Below, one piece after another: positions 41,500 through 50,447 of a stretch of DNA of 64,000 nt. The stretch's first letter is position 1. Each line of letters opens with the position of its first letter. The notes under the pieces are model-generated. The model saw only the letters and a program-made list of their open reading frames with translations, did no database searches and was not told the origin of the DNA. The stretch comes from CAXXOK01 sp963664595. Lineage in GTDB: Bacteria > Bacillota > Clostridia > Christensenellales > Aristaeellaceae. The DNA is taken from positions 1 through 64,000 of the forward strand of contig CAXXOK010000002.1 in the NCBI GenBank assembly GCA_963664595.2, in the 5' to 3' direction. The position numbers and the translations under genes are program-made.

Positions 41500-42408
41500 A
41501 TGAGTGAGATATTTCTCCGAAGCGACGGATCGGAGCGCGTACTATACCGCTCCGACAGCTTTCCCATGTATCTGTCCAGCTGCGCGCTGAGCTTATATCC
41601 CGGCATGTGCTGCGCCAGCCACTGGCACGAGGATCACGAGTTTATCGTGGTGGAAAAGGGGCGCTGCGTTTTCCGCGTCAACGGATTGCCGGTGCCGCTG
41701 AGCGCGGGCGAGGGGCTGTATCTGGCTCCGCGCAACGTGCACAGTGTGGAGACCGTAAACGGCGAGGACTGTGAGCACCTGTGCGTCGTGTTCCCCACCG
41801 CGCTGCTCGCCCCCTCCGCGCACATGGCCGGGGTTATCCGGGATCGCCTCGCGGTGCACGAGGCCTCTCATTGCCTGCGCCTGTTGCCCTCCGTGCCCGG
41901 CCACCGGGAGGTGATTGAAGGGCTGCTCCGCCTGCAGGAGATCGTGTCACAAAACACCCCGGATACCGAGCTGTTATGCCTGAGCGCTCTCTACCGGCTG
42001 ATCGCAGATCTGGGCGGGGCCGTGCGCGGCGAAACAGTATTCCCCAAAGCAGACCGCAGCCTGGCCCAGCTCAAGGACATGATCGGATATATCCGCCTGC
42101 ATGCGGACAAAAAGCTGACGCTCTCGGATATCGCCAGGGCAGGCAGGCTGAGCCGAAGCGCCTGTGAAAACGCGTTTGCGCGCGTCCTGCATACCTCGCC
42201 CATGCAGTACGTTTTGGATTGCAGACTGGAAAAGGGCATGGAGCTTTTGCTCTCCACTGCCCTTTCCATAACCGAAATCGCCCACACCTGCGGGTTTTGC
42301 TCCGGCAGCTATTTTGCCGAGCAGTTTCGCAGGCGCGCCCGGTGCACGCCCGGCGCGTATCGCAAACGGCAGAGCGCCGGGCAGACCCCGCATGAGGGGA
42401 CGCCCTGA
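41500..42408 (+). CDS. AraC-family regulator with N-terminal cupin
   Basis: 302 residues. The N-terminal cupin is visible as SHWHEDHEFIVVEKGRCVFRVNG (metal/ligand His-x-His pattern) to about 90. The C-terminal double HTH (~200-295) includes LTLSDIARAGRLSRSACENAF and ITEIAHTCGFCSGSYFAEQF. Typical one-component regulator of transport or carbohydrate genes; the divergent MFS gene is the obvious target. The ribosome site is weak (GGCGGGCCCT). Confidence 0.88.
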   Translation: MSEIFLRSDGSERVLYRSDSFPMYLSSCALSLYPGMCCASHWHEDHEFIVVEKGRCVFRVNGLPVPLSAGEGLYLAPRNVHSVETVNGEDCEHLCVVFPTALLAPSAHMAGVIRDRLAVHEASHCLRLLPSVPGHREVIEGLLRLQEIVSQNTPDTELLCLSALYRLIADLGGAVRGETVFPKADRSLAQLKDMIGYIRLHADKKLTLSDIARAGRLSRSACENAFARVLHTSPMQYVLDCRLEKGMELLLSTALSITEIAHTCGFCSGSYFAEQFRRRARCTPGAYRKRQSAGQTPHEGTP

Positions 42409-42421
42409 CCGGTTTCTTGCC

Positions 42422-43237
42422 TCAGCCGTGCTGCGGCTCCTCCAGCGACAGCCATTGCGCCTGTGCGTGCAGCCAGCGCCTGTGCAGCAGCCTGGCGATC
42501 ACGGCGGGCGGCACCAGCCGCGCGCCGAAGCGCAGCAGGTTGTTGGTGAAACCGGGGATATACAGGGTGCGGCCGCGCAGTGCCCGGTTGATTGTGCGCC
42601 GGACCACTTTTTCGATATCGTTGGTGGTCACATTGCCCCAAAATCCCTGCGCGGCGATAGCCTGCAGGCAGTCCTCGCGCGTGGAAAGCCCGCCCGGGCA
42701 CAATGCCAGCACATGAACGCCCTGCGGCTTCAGCTCCTCCCCCAGCGCGATGGAAAAATCGAGCAGAAAGCGCTTGGAGGCCGCGTAGGTCGCCTTGAGC
42801 GGAATGGGGTACAGCGACGCGAGACTGGACACGAAGATGATATGAAAATCCTCCCCTGCGGCCCGCAGGGCCAGCGCCTTGTGGGTGATGCGCAGCGTGG
42901 CCTCGATATTCACGCGCAGGATGCCGGACACATCGGCAAAGCTCCGCTTCTGAAACGCGCCCTCCCGGTCGATCCCCGCCACGTTGAACAGTATATGCAG
43001 CGCGATGCCCTGTTCTTTGGCAAAGGCGATCAGCCCATCCACGGCGGTTTCCTCCGTGATATCACAGGAATAGGCGTCCACCCGCACCCCAAACTGTCTG
43101 CGGATACCGGCCGCCGCCTTTTGCAGCCCCTCCGCGTCGATATCGGTCAGGAGCAGGTCGTAGCCGCGCCGCGCACACTCCAGCGCAAACGCCCGGCCCA
43201 ACCCGCCGGAGGCTCCGGTAATCAGGCAATGCTTCAT
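42422..43237 (-). CDS. Short-chain dehydrogenase/reductase
   Basis: 271 residues. Classical SDR: TGASGGLGRAF (NAD(P) loop, 8-18), NVAG (in place of NNAG, ~86-89), catalytic Ser in VSSLASL and Y-x-x-x-K in YAASKRF (~158-162). The C-terminal tail (NLLRFGARLVPPAVIARLLHRRW) is amphipathic and basic, suggesting membrane association as in lipid-acting SDRs. Last gene of a padR-HAAS-SDR-SDR operon, one base after the previous stop. Confidence 0.9.
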   Translation of the reverse strand: MKHCLITGASGGLGRAFALECARRGYDLLLTDIDAEGLQKAAAGIRRQFGVRVDAYSCDITEETAVDGLIAFAKEQGIALHILFNVAGIDREGAFQKRSFADVSGILRVNIEATLRITHKALALRAAGEDFHIIFVSSLASLYPIPLKATYAASKRFLLDFSIALGEELKPQGVHVLALCPGGLSTREDCLQAIAAQGFWGNVTTNDIEKVVRRTINRALRGRTLYIPGFTNNLLRFGARLVPPAVIARLLHRRWLHAQAQWLSLEEPQHG

Positions 43238-43238
43238 T

Positions 43239-44093
43239 TCACTCCCCTCCCTTTGCGTCGGTTATGCCGCACAGTTGCTCCGACAGCTTCCACAGCCGCC
43301 GGGCATTGGGCTCGTTCACCTGCGGGGCGGTGCGCTGCGATTTGCACTGCCCGTAGTACAGGGCCTGCGCGCCGGGCAGCGTGGCGGCGTACACATAGGT
43401 TTTAGCTGCTTCATCCGCCGAAACCCCGCTGTTTCTGCGGATATGCCACACCAGCCGGACGATGCCGGAGGTGTTCTTCTCCCCGATCCCGGTGTTCACC
43501 AGACCGGGATCAATGCCGTAGCAGCGCAGACCCTCCCCGGCAAACCGCCGGTTGAACCCAAGGGCAAACAGCAGGTTGCACAGCTTGGATTGCTTGTAGG
43601 CAAACAGCGGGCGGTAGCCCCCGCGCAGCATTACATCGTCCCACCGTACACGCGTCAGCTTATGCGATCCGCTGGCGGTGACCAGCACGCGCCCCTTTGC
43701 TTTGCGCAGGGCGGGCATCAGCTGCCGGGTGAGCAGAAACGCCGCCAGATGGTTAACGGCAAATACGGTTTCATAGCCATCCTCTGTGGTAGTGTAATAG
43801 CTGCGCACACAGCCCGCGTTGTTCACCAGCACATCCAGCCTGCCGTCGCAAAGGGGGTCCAACGCCTCCAGCAGTGCCTTGCCCAGCCGCAGGATATCCG
43901 CCTGCTTTGCCAAATCGCAGGGGAAAAACTGAAGCTCCGCATCAGGATATTCCGCCCGTAGCCGTCCTTCGGCATCCGCGCACGTTGCATCGCTGCGGCC
44001 AACGCCCAGCACCGTCCAGCCCTCTTTCAAAAACGCCCGGCACACCGCGTATCCAATCCCGGAGGTTGCTCCGGTAACCACAATGGTTTTCAT
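43239..44093 (-). CDS. Short-chain dehydrogenase/reductase (retinol-dehydrogenase-like)
   Basis: 284 residues. TGATSGIGYAV at 7-17, NNAG at ~91, catalytic Ser in VTASGSH and Y-x-x-x-K in YKQSKL. The layout (long post-catalytic segment, YGIDPGLVNTG) matches the RDH/WWOX-like SDR group acting on hydrophobic alcohols. Third gene in the padR operon, 14 nt after the HAAS-domain gene. Confidence 0.9.
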   Translation of the reverse strand: MKTIVVTGATSGIGYAVCRAFLKEGWTVLGVGRSDATCADAEGRLRAEYPDAELQFFPCDLAKQADILRLGKALLEALDPLCDGRLDVLVNNAGCVRSYYTTTEDGYETVFAVNHLAAFLLTRQLMPALRKAKGRVLVTASGSHKLTRVRWDDVMLRGGYRPLFAYKQSKLCNLLFALGFNRRFAGEGLRCYGIDPGLVNTGIGEKNTSGIVRLVWHIRRNSGVSADEAAKTYVYAATLPGAQALYYGQCKSQRTAPQVNEPNARRLWKLSEQLCGITDAKGGE

Positions 44094-44106
44094 GGGTCAT
44101 CCTCCC

Positions 44107-44826
44107 CTACATAAACCAGTTCCAGGCATGCCACCAGCCAACCGCCCCCGCCGAGATGGCGCAGACCGTGTAGGTAGCCAGAAAACCGAACACAAACACA
44201 CACAGCGAGATGAGCGTCAGCCTGCGCAGCGTGCGCCAAACCCTGGGTTTCAACGGCATGCGCACCGGGTAGGGCAATTGCCTGGCCGTCCCCGTGGCGG
44301 CGGCCATAAAGTTTTTGCGGTACCGCAGATAGGATTTCAGCAGCTGGGTGACCAGCACCGTCCAGAAGTATGCGCCGAGCAGGGAAAGCGCCGTAAGCCC
44401 CACAAGGGTTACCCCCGCGATCAACGCGCAGTGATACGGCATGGGCGGCAGAAGGCCGTACGGATTCAGCCCAAACGCATAGCTGACCGCGATGCCCAGG
44501 CTGGCAGCCGCCAGTGCCGCCAGCACAAGGGAAAATGCATACAGCACCACGAGAAACGTAAAGGAAAACAGGTCCGCAAACGCCAGCCCCGTGCCCGCGA
44601 TCACCTTCAGGCCGACGCCGCATTTTGCGGGCCCGGCCGCACCGTCGTACTGGACGGCGATGGCCTGCGGGTCGCCCAGCTTGGCGGCGATCTCTTCCTC
44701 GGCATAACCGTCCTGTACTTTGAAGGCAAAGTGATCCTCATATTCCTGAACAATGTCTTCAATCTCGCCAATGTTGCGGCGGCGCAGCTCTTTTTGCAGA
44801 AGATCAATAAATTCATGCTTCGTCAT
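44107..44826 (-). CDS. HAAS-domain (DUF1700-type) membrane protein
   Basis: 239 residues from the ATG at 44826, which lies inside the padR gene (14-nt overlap). The N-terminal ~65 residues match the HAAS signalling domain (TKHEFIDLLQKELRR, DIVQEYEDHF, AKLGDPQAIA). Four or five transmembrane helices follow. PadR-HAAS pairs are common in Bacillota: HAAS proteins are regarded as membrane partners through which PadR-type regulators are controlled. Here the pair precedes two SDR genes. Confidence 0.85.
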   Translation of the reverse strand: MTKHEFIDLLQKELRRRNIGEIEDIVQEYEDHFAFKVQDGYAEEEIAAKLGDPQAIAVQYDGAAGPAKCGVGLKVIAGTGLAFADLFSFTFLVVLYAFSLVLAALAAASLGIAVSYAFGLNPYGLLPPMPYHCALIAGVTLVGLTALSLLGAYFWTVLVTQLLKSYLRYRKNFMAAATGTARQLPYPVRMPLKPRVWRTLRRLTLISLCVFVFGFLATYTVCAISAGAVGWWHAWNWFM

Positions 44827-45139
44827 CGTTGGTTTCCTCCATAATGGCACGGGCGGCTTCAACAAACCGAAGCCAGTCCGTCCTGTCCTGTTGGTACTGG
44901 GCCGCGCCCGTTTCCGTCAGCTTGTAATACTTGCGGGGCGGGCCGCCGCTTTCTTCCTGCAAATAGGTGGTGACCAGGCCGTCGCTTTTGAGCTTGCGAA
45001 GAATGGGATACACTGTGCCGTCGGATATATCGATCTGTTTGGAAATGGTATCGGAGATCTCGTATCCGTAGCAATCCCGCCGCGAAAGCAGCGCCAGCAC
45101 GCAGAGCTCGATCACGCCTTTTTTGTACTGTATGTTCAA
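44813..45139 (-). CDS. PadR-family transcriptional regulator (short form)
   Basis: 108 residues: a single winged-helix domain (IELCVLALLSRRDCYGYEISD, SDGTVYPILRKLKSDGLV, GPPRKYYKLTETG) without the long C-terminal domain of the PadR at 26677. Typical of PadR subfamily 2 partners of HAAS proteins. First gene of the operon, preceded by a dyad at 45165-45186. Confidence 0.92.
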   Translation of the reverse strand: MNIQYKKGVIELCVLALLSRRDCYGYEISDTISKQIDISDGTVYPILRKLKSDGLVTTYLQEESGGPPRKYYKLTETGAAQYQQDRTDWLRFVEAARAIMEETNDDEA

Positions 45140-45164
45140 CCCGATCCCTCCTGCGTTTCGTAAT

Positions 45165-45186
45165 GTTAATACCGTACGTTATTAAC
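45165..45186. promoter_or_regulatory. Dyad upstream of the short padR gene (probable operator)
   Basis: Twenty-two-bp palindrome with one mismatched pair (outer arms GTTAATA / TATTAAC around a CGTACG core), 26 nt upstream of the padR start. Likely autoregulatory site. Confidence 0.7.
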
Positions 45187-46236
45187 TACTGCTCATTATA
45201 TAATAGTTAAGTAGTCCTGTCAACACTGCTTTCTTTTTTCTTTTCATCAAAAACTACCCTGCCCTCGGATAGAGCGGCCTGCTCATTTTCCCTTGCCGTG
45301 GCCGCAGAAGCCCGGCGCAGCTGATTTTCATCCGCTGAGCCGCTCCGGTGATTTCCTTGTTTTTCAGCCATTGTTACGGGTAGTAACCTTTACGTGCGCA
45401 CGATACGGCACACGCTTTTCCAACATGCTATCCCTCTGTTGCGCTGCCGGTATAAAGCTATCAGTTCCAAAAACCACTGTATTTTATCGGCATCCGTTTT
45501 TCTACCGGAAACCCTGATAGCGGGGCAAAGACCGATGCGCATTCGCTTTTCAAGTTGTTCTCCGGCTTCACATCGGTCCATCCTGGCCTCAGGTGCGAGC
45601 CAAACCCCCGCTTTTATCGTTTATCGCTTGAGCGGCAAGGAGAACTGTATCGTGGTTTTCGGGCTCTGTGCAGGCATTGATTATTTCTGAAAAATGAACA
45701 GACTATGTTATCCCATTCTGTTTGGCTATTTGATGCTAAATAGAGTTTTTCTTTCTTCAAGTTTTTTACTGCCTTTTTCATACGTTGACCCGTGCCATTG
45801 CAGATCTTCGTCATCCGTTTCCTCCCATAACGCGAAAGGACAGCTGCTTCAAGATAATCTGTTTTGAGGGTTATCCGATACAAGTTGCATATTCTACTTT
45901 GTTGGTATATGATACTAACCATAAACGTACCCTTACCGTTTCCCATCGAAAACTCTATGTATTGCTTCAAACAGGACGGCAAAGCCTTTCGTATGTATCT
46001 CAACGATGCTTTCCATTCTCTCAAAGCTTTCTTCCAATTGAATGTCGCTGATGCGGAATCTTCAGTTTCAAAAACCGACAAAATAAAAGCACACGGGAAA
46101 GATCAATACAGCAAATCTATCGAAGCATGTCATGGGTAAGGCTATGAATCCATGAATTACGAGGTGTTTCAACTGAACGTATACTGATTATAATAAGTAT
46201 ATACAACAACCCAAACGATCGTAAGGAGGAGATTAC
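45187..46236. other. Gene-poor 1-kb interval upstream of the heliorhodopsin gene
   Basis: No assignable gene. A 155-codon minus-strand frame (45614-46081) is Lys/Arg/Ser-rich, has no ribosome site and no recognised family; overlapping plus-strand frames are no better. The DNA is AT-richer than its surroundings, which suggests decay or acquired DNA. The heliorhodopsin promoter lies at its right end. Confidence 0.5.
46167..46194 (+). promoter_or_regulatory. Candidate promoter of the heliorhodopsin gene
   Basis: Perfect TATAAT at 46189-46194 with a weak -35 (TTTCAA, 16-nt spacer), 43 nt before the ATG. The weak -35 suggests an activator or an alternative sigma factor. Confidence 0.5.
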
Positions 46237-47025
46237 ATGGAACTGACGTTTAAAAAATTACGGCGTTTCAACCTGATTATGGGCGGGCTCCATCTGATCC
46301 AAGGCGTTGGAATGATTTTTCTGGCAACAAGCGTAATCCAAAAAATCGCCGAGTTTTCCCCAACGATCACGCAATTCTATCTGTCGTATAATGTGGAAAC
46401 GCAATCGCTGGAAACGGCGTCCAGAGACTTATTCCAACTGCCGTTCGGTATCCTTGTAGGCACCTTTTTACTGCTTTCTGCGCTGGCGCACGCGCTGATC
46501 TCCGTTCCCAACCGGCTCAACGCTGTGTATAACAGGGATCTGCAAAAGGGAATGAACAAGTTCCGTTGGTTTGAGTACGCAGTAAGCTCTTCGGTAATGA
46601 TCGTGCTGATTGCGACACTGTTTGGCATCTACGATATCGCATCCCTGATCCTCATCTTCGTCGTCAACGCGTCGATGAACCTCTTTGGGCTTTTGATGGA
46701 GCAAGTCAATTCCGGCCGTACCGACGGGAAACTAAACTGGGGTCCCTTTGTATGGGGGGCCTTTGCGGGGCTCGCTCCTTGGGCGGCTATCCTGCTGTAT
46801 ATGTTCGGCACGGGCAATTTTGGCCAGGTGCCATGGTTTGTATGGGCAATCGTTGCAACGTATTTCCTGATGTTCAACACCTTCCCGGTCAACATGATAT
46901 TGCAGTACAAAAAGGTCGGCAAATGGAAGGACTATCTGTACGGAGAACGTGTTTACATTGTATTGAGCCTGGTTGCAAAATCAATCCTTGCCTGGCTGGT
47001 GCTTTTCGGCGCAATGCAGCCCTAA
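46237..47025 (+). CDS. Heliorhodopsin
   Basis: 262 residues, seven hydrophobic helices, preceded by AAGGAGGAGATTAC. It matches the heliorhodopsin family at its diagnostic positions: NLIMGGLHLIQG in helix 1 (His19), SALAHALIS in helix 2 (His85), FRWFEYAVSSSVMIVLI in helix 3 (counter-ion Glu113 and the Ser cluster), GIYDIASLILIFVVNASMNL in helix 4, and ERVYIVLSLVAKSILAW in helix 7, where Lys248 is the expected retinal Schiff-base lysine. Heliorhodopsins sit inverted in the membrane relative to type-1 rhodopsins, do not pump, and are proposed photosensors or regulators in monoderms. Neighbours include CrtI-like, RDH-like and UV-repair genes. No retinal-forming dioxygenase is in the window. Confidence 0.96.
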   Translation: MELTFKKLRRFNLIMGGLHLIQGVGMIFLATSVIQKIAEFSPTITQFYLSYNVETQSLETASRDLFQLPFGILVGTFLLLSALAHALISVPNRLNAVYNRDLQKGMNKFRWFEYAVSSSVMIVLIATLFGIYDIASLILIFVVNASMNLFGLLMEQVNSGRTDGKLNWGPFVWGAFAGLAPWAAILLYMFGTGNFGQVPWFVWAIVATYFLMFNTFPVNMILQYKKVGKWKDYLYGERVYIVLSLVAKSILAWLVLFGAMQP

Positions 47026-47475
47026 GCTCTTGCGCCCTGTGTTATCCATAACGAGGCTCATAACCTTTTGGGGCACAGTACGCCGCGTTGTAATGATTAT
47101 AGAGGTTCAGCAGTGCTGGAATTGCATCGGCTCAGTACCGTTGCGGCTCTTGTAGTCCCGGCGTTCCTTGAATCTGTTTCGATGAGGCAATCGGCGCCTC
47201 ATTCAACCCAGGTAAGCGATGAATAAAGCGCTTGTGCAATGGTGTGTTAGATTTTTGTTGGGTTGGGTTTGCACAACCCGTAGTAGCAGCAGCGCTACGT
47301 CAAGGGTTCCGCGAGCCTAACCCGGCGGAAAGATAACGTGCCAGCGTGCAAGGGATTTAATCATCGCTTACCTAGAGCTGCCCCATAGATACCGGGCGTT
47401 AAAAGTAAAACAAGCTACTGCACAAAGCGTATCACTTGCGATGGGCTATGTGCATGCTATGATCTTGGAGTATTT
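47026..47475. other. Interval with hairpin repeat between heliorhodopsin and CrtI-like genes
   Basis: Apart from the repeat copy at 47208-47375 no gene, terminator or clear promoter is seen. The short distance after the repeat to the CrtI-like ATG (100 nt) leaves room for a promoter. Confidence 0.5.
47208..47375 (+). repeat. 169-nt hairpin repeat, copy 3 (best preserved)
   Basis: Outer arms CCAGGTAAGCGATGAATAAA / TTTAATCATCGCTTACCTAG; then TTGTGC..TGGTGTGTT with AACGTGCCA..GTGCAA; then GGGTTGGGTTTG with CGAGCCTAACCC (9 Watson-Crick plus 3 G-U pairs); AACCC with GGGTT; apex GTAGCAGCAGCGCTAC. The whole copy is thus one extended imperfect hairpin. Located between two plus-strand genes of the light-response region. 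Confidence 0.9.
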
Positions 47476-49071
47476 ATGAAATATGACACCATAATCGTCG
47501 GCGGAGGAATTGCCGGGTTAACGGCCGCCGCGTTCCTGTGCAAAAACAATCTGCGTGTGCTGCTGTGCGAAAAAGAGGATCATGTCGGAGGATTGGTCGG
47601 CTCGTTTTCAGTGGACGGCTTTACCTTTGACGCCGGTATCCGCGCCATGGAAAACTCCGGTGTTCTGTTCCCCATGCTGAAAAGCCTGGACCTGAAGGTG
47701 GAGTTTCTGCCCAACGAGGTATCCATTGGAATTGATCAGGAGATCGTTCGTCTGCGCGCGGATGACAGCCTGCAGTTATATCAGGATATGTTGAAACGCT
47801 GCTTTCCGGAGGACGGCGGAGACATCGAAACCCTGATCGCGGTTGTGAAACAGACCATGCGCGATATGGATGTGCTGTACGGCATTGATAACCCTCTGTT
47901 TATGAACCTGAAGGAGGACCGCGACTATCTGCTGCATACGCTGCTGCCGTGGCTGCTGCGGTATCTGTTCACAATCGGAAACATCAAAAAGCGCAACCGG
48001 CCCGTGGAGGAATACCTGGAAAAGCTTATCAGGAACCCGTCGCTGCGGGATGTGATCGCGCAGCATTTTTTCCGGGCGACCCCTGCGTTTTTTGCCCTAT
48101 CGTATTTCAGCCTGTATCTGGATTACAATTACCCGCGGGGCGGAACCGGCGCGCTGATACAGGCCCTTGAAACGTATATCGTTGAGCATAACGGGGAAAT
48201 ACGGACCAGCACGCCGGTTCAGGCGGTTGATCCCCATCATCACAGGCTAACCGCCGCGGACGGCACGGTGTTTGAGGCCAAAACCATCATCTGGGCGGCA
48301 GATATGAAGGCGCTGTATTCATCGCTTGAGCCGCTTTCTTCTCTTCCGGCGGCCGTAAACCGGGCTGTGCGCAAGCAAAAGGAAGCCATTACCGGCCTGC
48401 GCGGCGGCGATTCGGTGCTGACGCTTTACCTGCAAACAGATCTGGAGCCCGCCCGTTTTGCGGATATCCACAGCCCGCACTTCTTCTATACGCCAAACAA
48501 AACGGGAATAAGCGCCATGCCGCTTCAAAGCATTCAAACGCCGGACGGCGGCTTTACAACGGACCGTGCCCGGCTGACCTCCTGGCTGCGGGAGTACCTG
48601 CGCCTGACCACGTACGAAATCTCGGTGCCCGTACTTCGTAATCAAAGCCTGGCACCGCCGGGGCACACGGGCTTGATCATCAGCACGCTGCTGGATTATA
48701 CGCTGGTGAAGCATATTGAGGCTCAGGGCTGGTATGACGCGTTTAAAACGCTGTGCTATACCGCGATCTATGAAACGCTTTCAAACACCGTATATCCCAT
48801 GCTGAAGGGTAAACAGCCGGAGCACTTCGTATCCACGCCCGTCACGCTCGAACGCCGCACCGGCAACACGGAAGGTGCGATTACCGGATGGTCGTTTGAA
48901 AATCCGCGGATACCCGCGGTATCCAAAATGTCACAGATTGCGAAGTCGGTAAAAACCCCGTTGCCGGATGTATGGCAGGCGGGCCAATGGACGTACAGCC
49001 CATCCGGCTTCCCCATCGCCATCCTCACCGGCAAATTAGCGGCGGACGCCGTTTTGAAAAGGCTCGGGTAA
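47476..49071 (+). CDS. CrtI/CrtISO-family FAD-dependent oxidoreductase
   Basis: 531 residues. N-terminal dinucleotide fold YDTIIVGGGIAGLTAAAFL (6-24) followed by EKEDHVGGLVGSF, the phytoene desaturase/carotenoid isomerase pattern. The C-terminal FAD segment (DVWQAGQWTYSPSGFPIAILTG) is also canonical. A middle segment YNYPRGGTGALIQALE matches the P-x-G-G-x-x-x-[LI] of the family. Members desaturate or isomerise carotenoids, but many bacterial relatives act on other lipids, so the link to retinal supply is an inference from its position next to the heliorhodopsin gene. Its 3' end overlaps the convergent SDR gene by 36 nt. Confidence 0.85.
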   Translation: MKYDTIIVGGGIAGLTAAAFLCKNNLRVLLCEKEDHVGGLVGSFSVDGFTFDAGIRAMENSGVLFPMLKSLDLKVEFLPNEVSIGIDQEIVRLRADDSLQLYQDMLKRCFPEDGGDIETLIAVVKQTMRDMDVLYGIDNPLFMNLKEDRDYLLHTLLPWLLRYLFTIGNIKKRNRPVEEYLEKLIRNPSLRDVIAQHFFRATPAFFALSYFSLYLDYNYPRGGTGALIQALETYIVEHNGEIRTSTPVQAVDPHHHRLTAADGTVFEAKTIIWAADMKALYSSLEPLSSLPAAVNRAVRKQKEAITGLRGGDSVLTLYLQTDLEPARFADIHSPHFFYTPNKTGISAMPLQSIQTPDGGFTTDRARLTSWLREYLRLTTYEISVPVLRNQSLAPPGHTGLIISTLLDYTLVKHIEAQGWYDAFKTLCYTAIYETLSNTVYPMLKGKQPEHFVSTPVTLERRTGNTEGAITGWSFENPRIPAVSKMSQIAKSVKTPLPDVWQAGQWTYSPSGFPIAILTGKLAADAVLKRLG

Positions 49072-49977
49072 GGCGGTAAGCTCCAGGCTTTTTTGCCATA
49101 CTGCGGTGCGCAGGGTATCATCCAGCGCATGGGGCATCGGCTTTTCATCAATCGTCAGATTGAAATACCGGCCGGTGATATGGCTCAGCTCCGGTGCGGC
49201 GGCAAGATAGTAAAGCGCGCTGCCGGAAATCGCGGGATCCTTCAAGAACGGCCAGATGACCGCACGCTGCCAGGCACGGTACAGGATGCCGTTATTGCTG
49301 CCGATCTGCGTGCGCACCCCGCCGGGGTGCATGGCGTTTACGGTGACCTTGGTTTCCGCAAGCCGTTCCGCCAGCGTACGCACGGTCATCAGCTGCGCTG
49401 TTTTGGAAGCCCCGTATCCCCTGAGGCCGATATACAAACGCTTGCCCCAGTCCAGATCATCAATACGCAATCCGCCGAAACGATGACCCTCCGAATTCAC
49501 CTGTATCACACGCCCCTGGGCACTGTTGGCCAGGTTATCCAACAGCAGCATCGTCAGCAAAAAGCTCGCAAGATGGTTGACCTGAAAAACCAGCTCATTG
49601 TCATCCACGGTCAGATGCCGCCGCGTGCAGTACAGGCCCGCCGAGTTAATCAGCACATCAATGACCGGGTAACTGTCTCGGATGATCAAAGCAGCTTTGC
49701 GTACATCTTCCAGGCTGCTGAAATCCGCGGTCACCAGATGGATGACCGCATGATGTTCCCGCTCCAGCCGGGCTTTCAGCGCTTCGGCCTTTTCCCGGCT
49801 GCGGGCAACCAGCAGTAGCTCCGCCCCGTTTTGGGCCAGCAGTTTCGCCGCCGCCAGACCCACGCCGGAGGTGGCGCCAGAGATTACGCACAGCTTCCCC
49901 TGCATGGATGCCGTTGTGGTGTGCTGCTGTGCGCGCTTGTTCTTTAAAAAGGCGAGATCTTCCTTCGTGTACTTCAT
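49036..49977 (-). CDS. RDH-like short-chain dehydrogenase/reductase
   Basis: 313 residues from the ATG at 49977 (GAGGTGGGCC). SGATSGVGLAAA at ~29-40, NSAG, Ser in QVNSEGH, YGASKTAQL as Y-x-x-x-K. Closest in layout to retinol-dehydrogenase/WWOX-type SDRs (NHLASFLLT, VNAMHPGGVRTQIG). The catalytic Ser and Tyr are present, so it should be active on a hydrophobic carbonyl or alcohol. Cotranscribed with the NTF2-like gene 8 nt upstream and convergent with the CrtI-like gene. A retinoid substrate is tempting but unproven. Confidence 0.88.
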   Translation of the reverse strand: MKYTKEDLAFLKNKRAQQHTTTASMQGKLCVISGATSGVGLAAAKLLAQNGAELLLVARSREKAEALKARLEREHHAVIHLVTADFSSLEDVRKAALIIRDSYPVIDVLINSAGLYCTRRHLTVDDNELVFQVNHLASFLLTMLLLDNLANSAQGRVIQVNSEGHRFGGLRIDDLDWGKRLYIGLRGYGASKTAQLMTVRTLAERLAETKVTVNAMHPGGVRTQIGSNNGILYRAWQRAVIWPFLKDPAISGSALYYLAAAPELSHITGRYFNLTIDEKPMPHALDDTLRTAVWQKSLELTALPEPFQNGVRR

Positions 49978-49985
49978 GGCCCACC

Positions 49986-50447
49986 TCATCCGAATTTCCG
50001 GTGCATAAACCGCCGGTACGGTTTTTTAAACCAGGGAATCCCATTGAAGATATCGCCCCAAAGGTCATAATAATCCCTTTGGCGGATGATCCGGCCATCC
50101 TCGTGCAGCGTAAGCTTCGTACAGCCATACACGGGCGTGCTCGGAAAACGCTTGAACATCATGGTCATCGTCCAGTCAAAGATGATTTCCCTATCCGTGA
50201 CGGCAATGGTATCAATATCCATGCGCAGCTGCTTGCACCGGTTGGTCAGGCGGTTGCAAAGCCCGATAAAGGCTTCCTTTCCCTCAATGCGCTGGATACT
50301 GTCCTGAAACACAATCTCATCGTGATAATAGGGAAACAGATGCGACCAATCCGGTTTCCCCTCGGTATTGTAGGTTTTAGACCACAGTTCCAGCACCCGG
50401 TCTGCGGTTAACTGGAGCGCGCGATTCTGCATTGTGCCTGTTTCCAT
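49986..50447 (-). CDS. SnoaL/NTF2-like protein
   Basis: 153 residues from the ATG at 50447 (AGGAGGATTC). NTF2-like features: WSKTYNTEGKPDWSHLFPYYHDEIVFQD at the start and a beta-sheet with IIFDWTMTMMF, KLTLHEDGRIIRQRDYYDLWGD. Small cone-shaped proteins of this fold bind or isomerise hydrophobic ligands. Pairing with an SDR is common in bacterial lipid and polyketide metabolism. First gene of this two-gene minus-strand operon. Confidence 0.8.
   Translation of the reverse strand: METGTMQNRALQLTADRVLELWSKTYNTEGKPDWSHLFPYYHDEIVFQDSIQRIEGKEAFIGLCNRLTNRCKQLRMDIDTIAVTDREIIFDWTMTMMFKRFPSTPVYGCTKLTLHEDGRIIRQRDYYDLWGDIFNGIPWFKKPYRRFMHRKFG

Noticed and set aside
45614..46081. 155-codon minus-strand frame upstream of the heliorhodopsin gene
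   Set aside because: No ribosome site, no known family, erratic composition; kept only as a note in the gene-poor interval.
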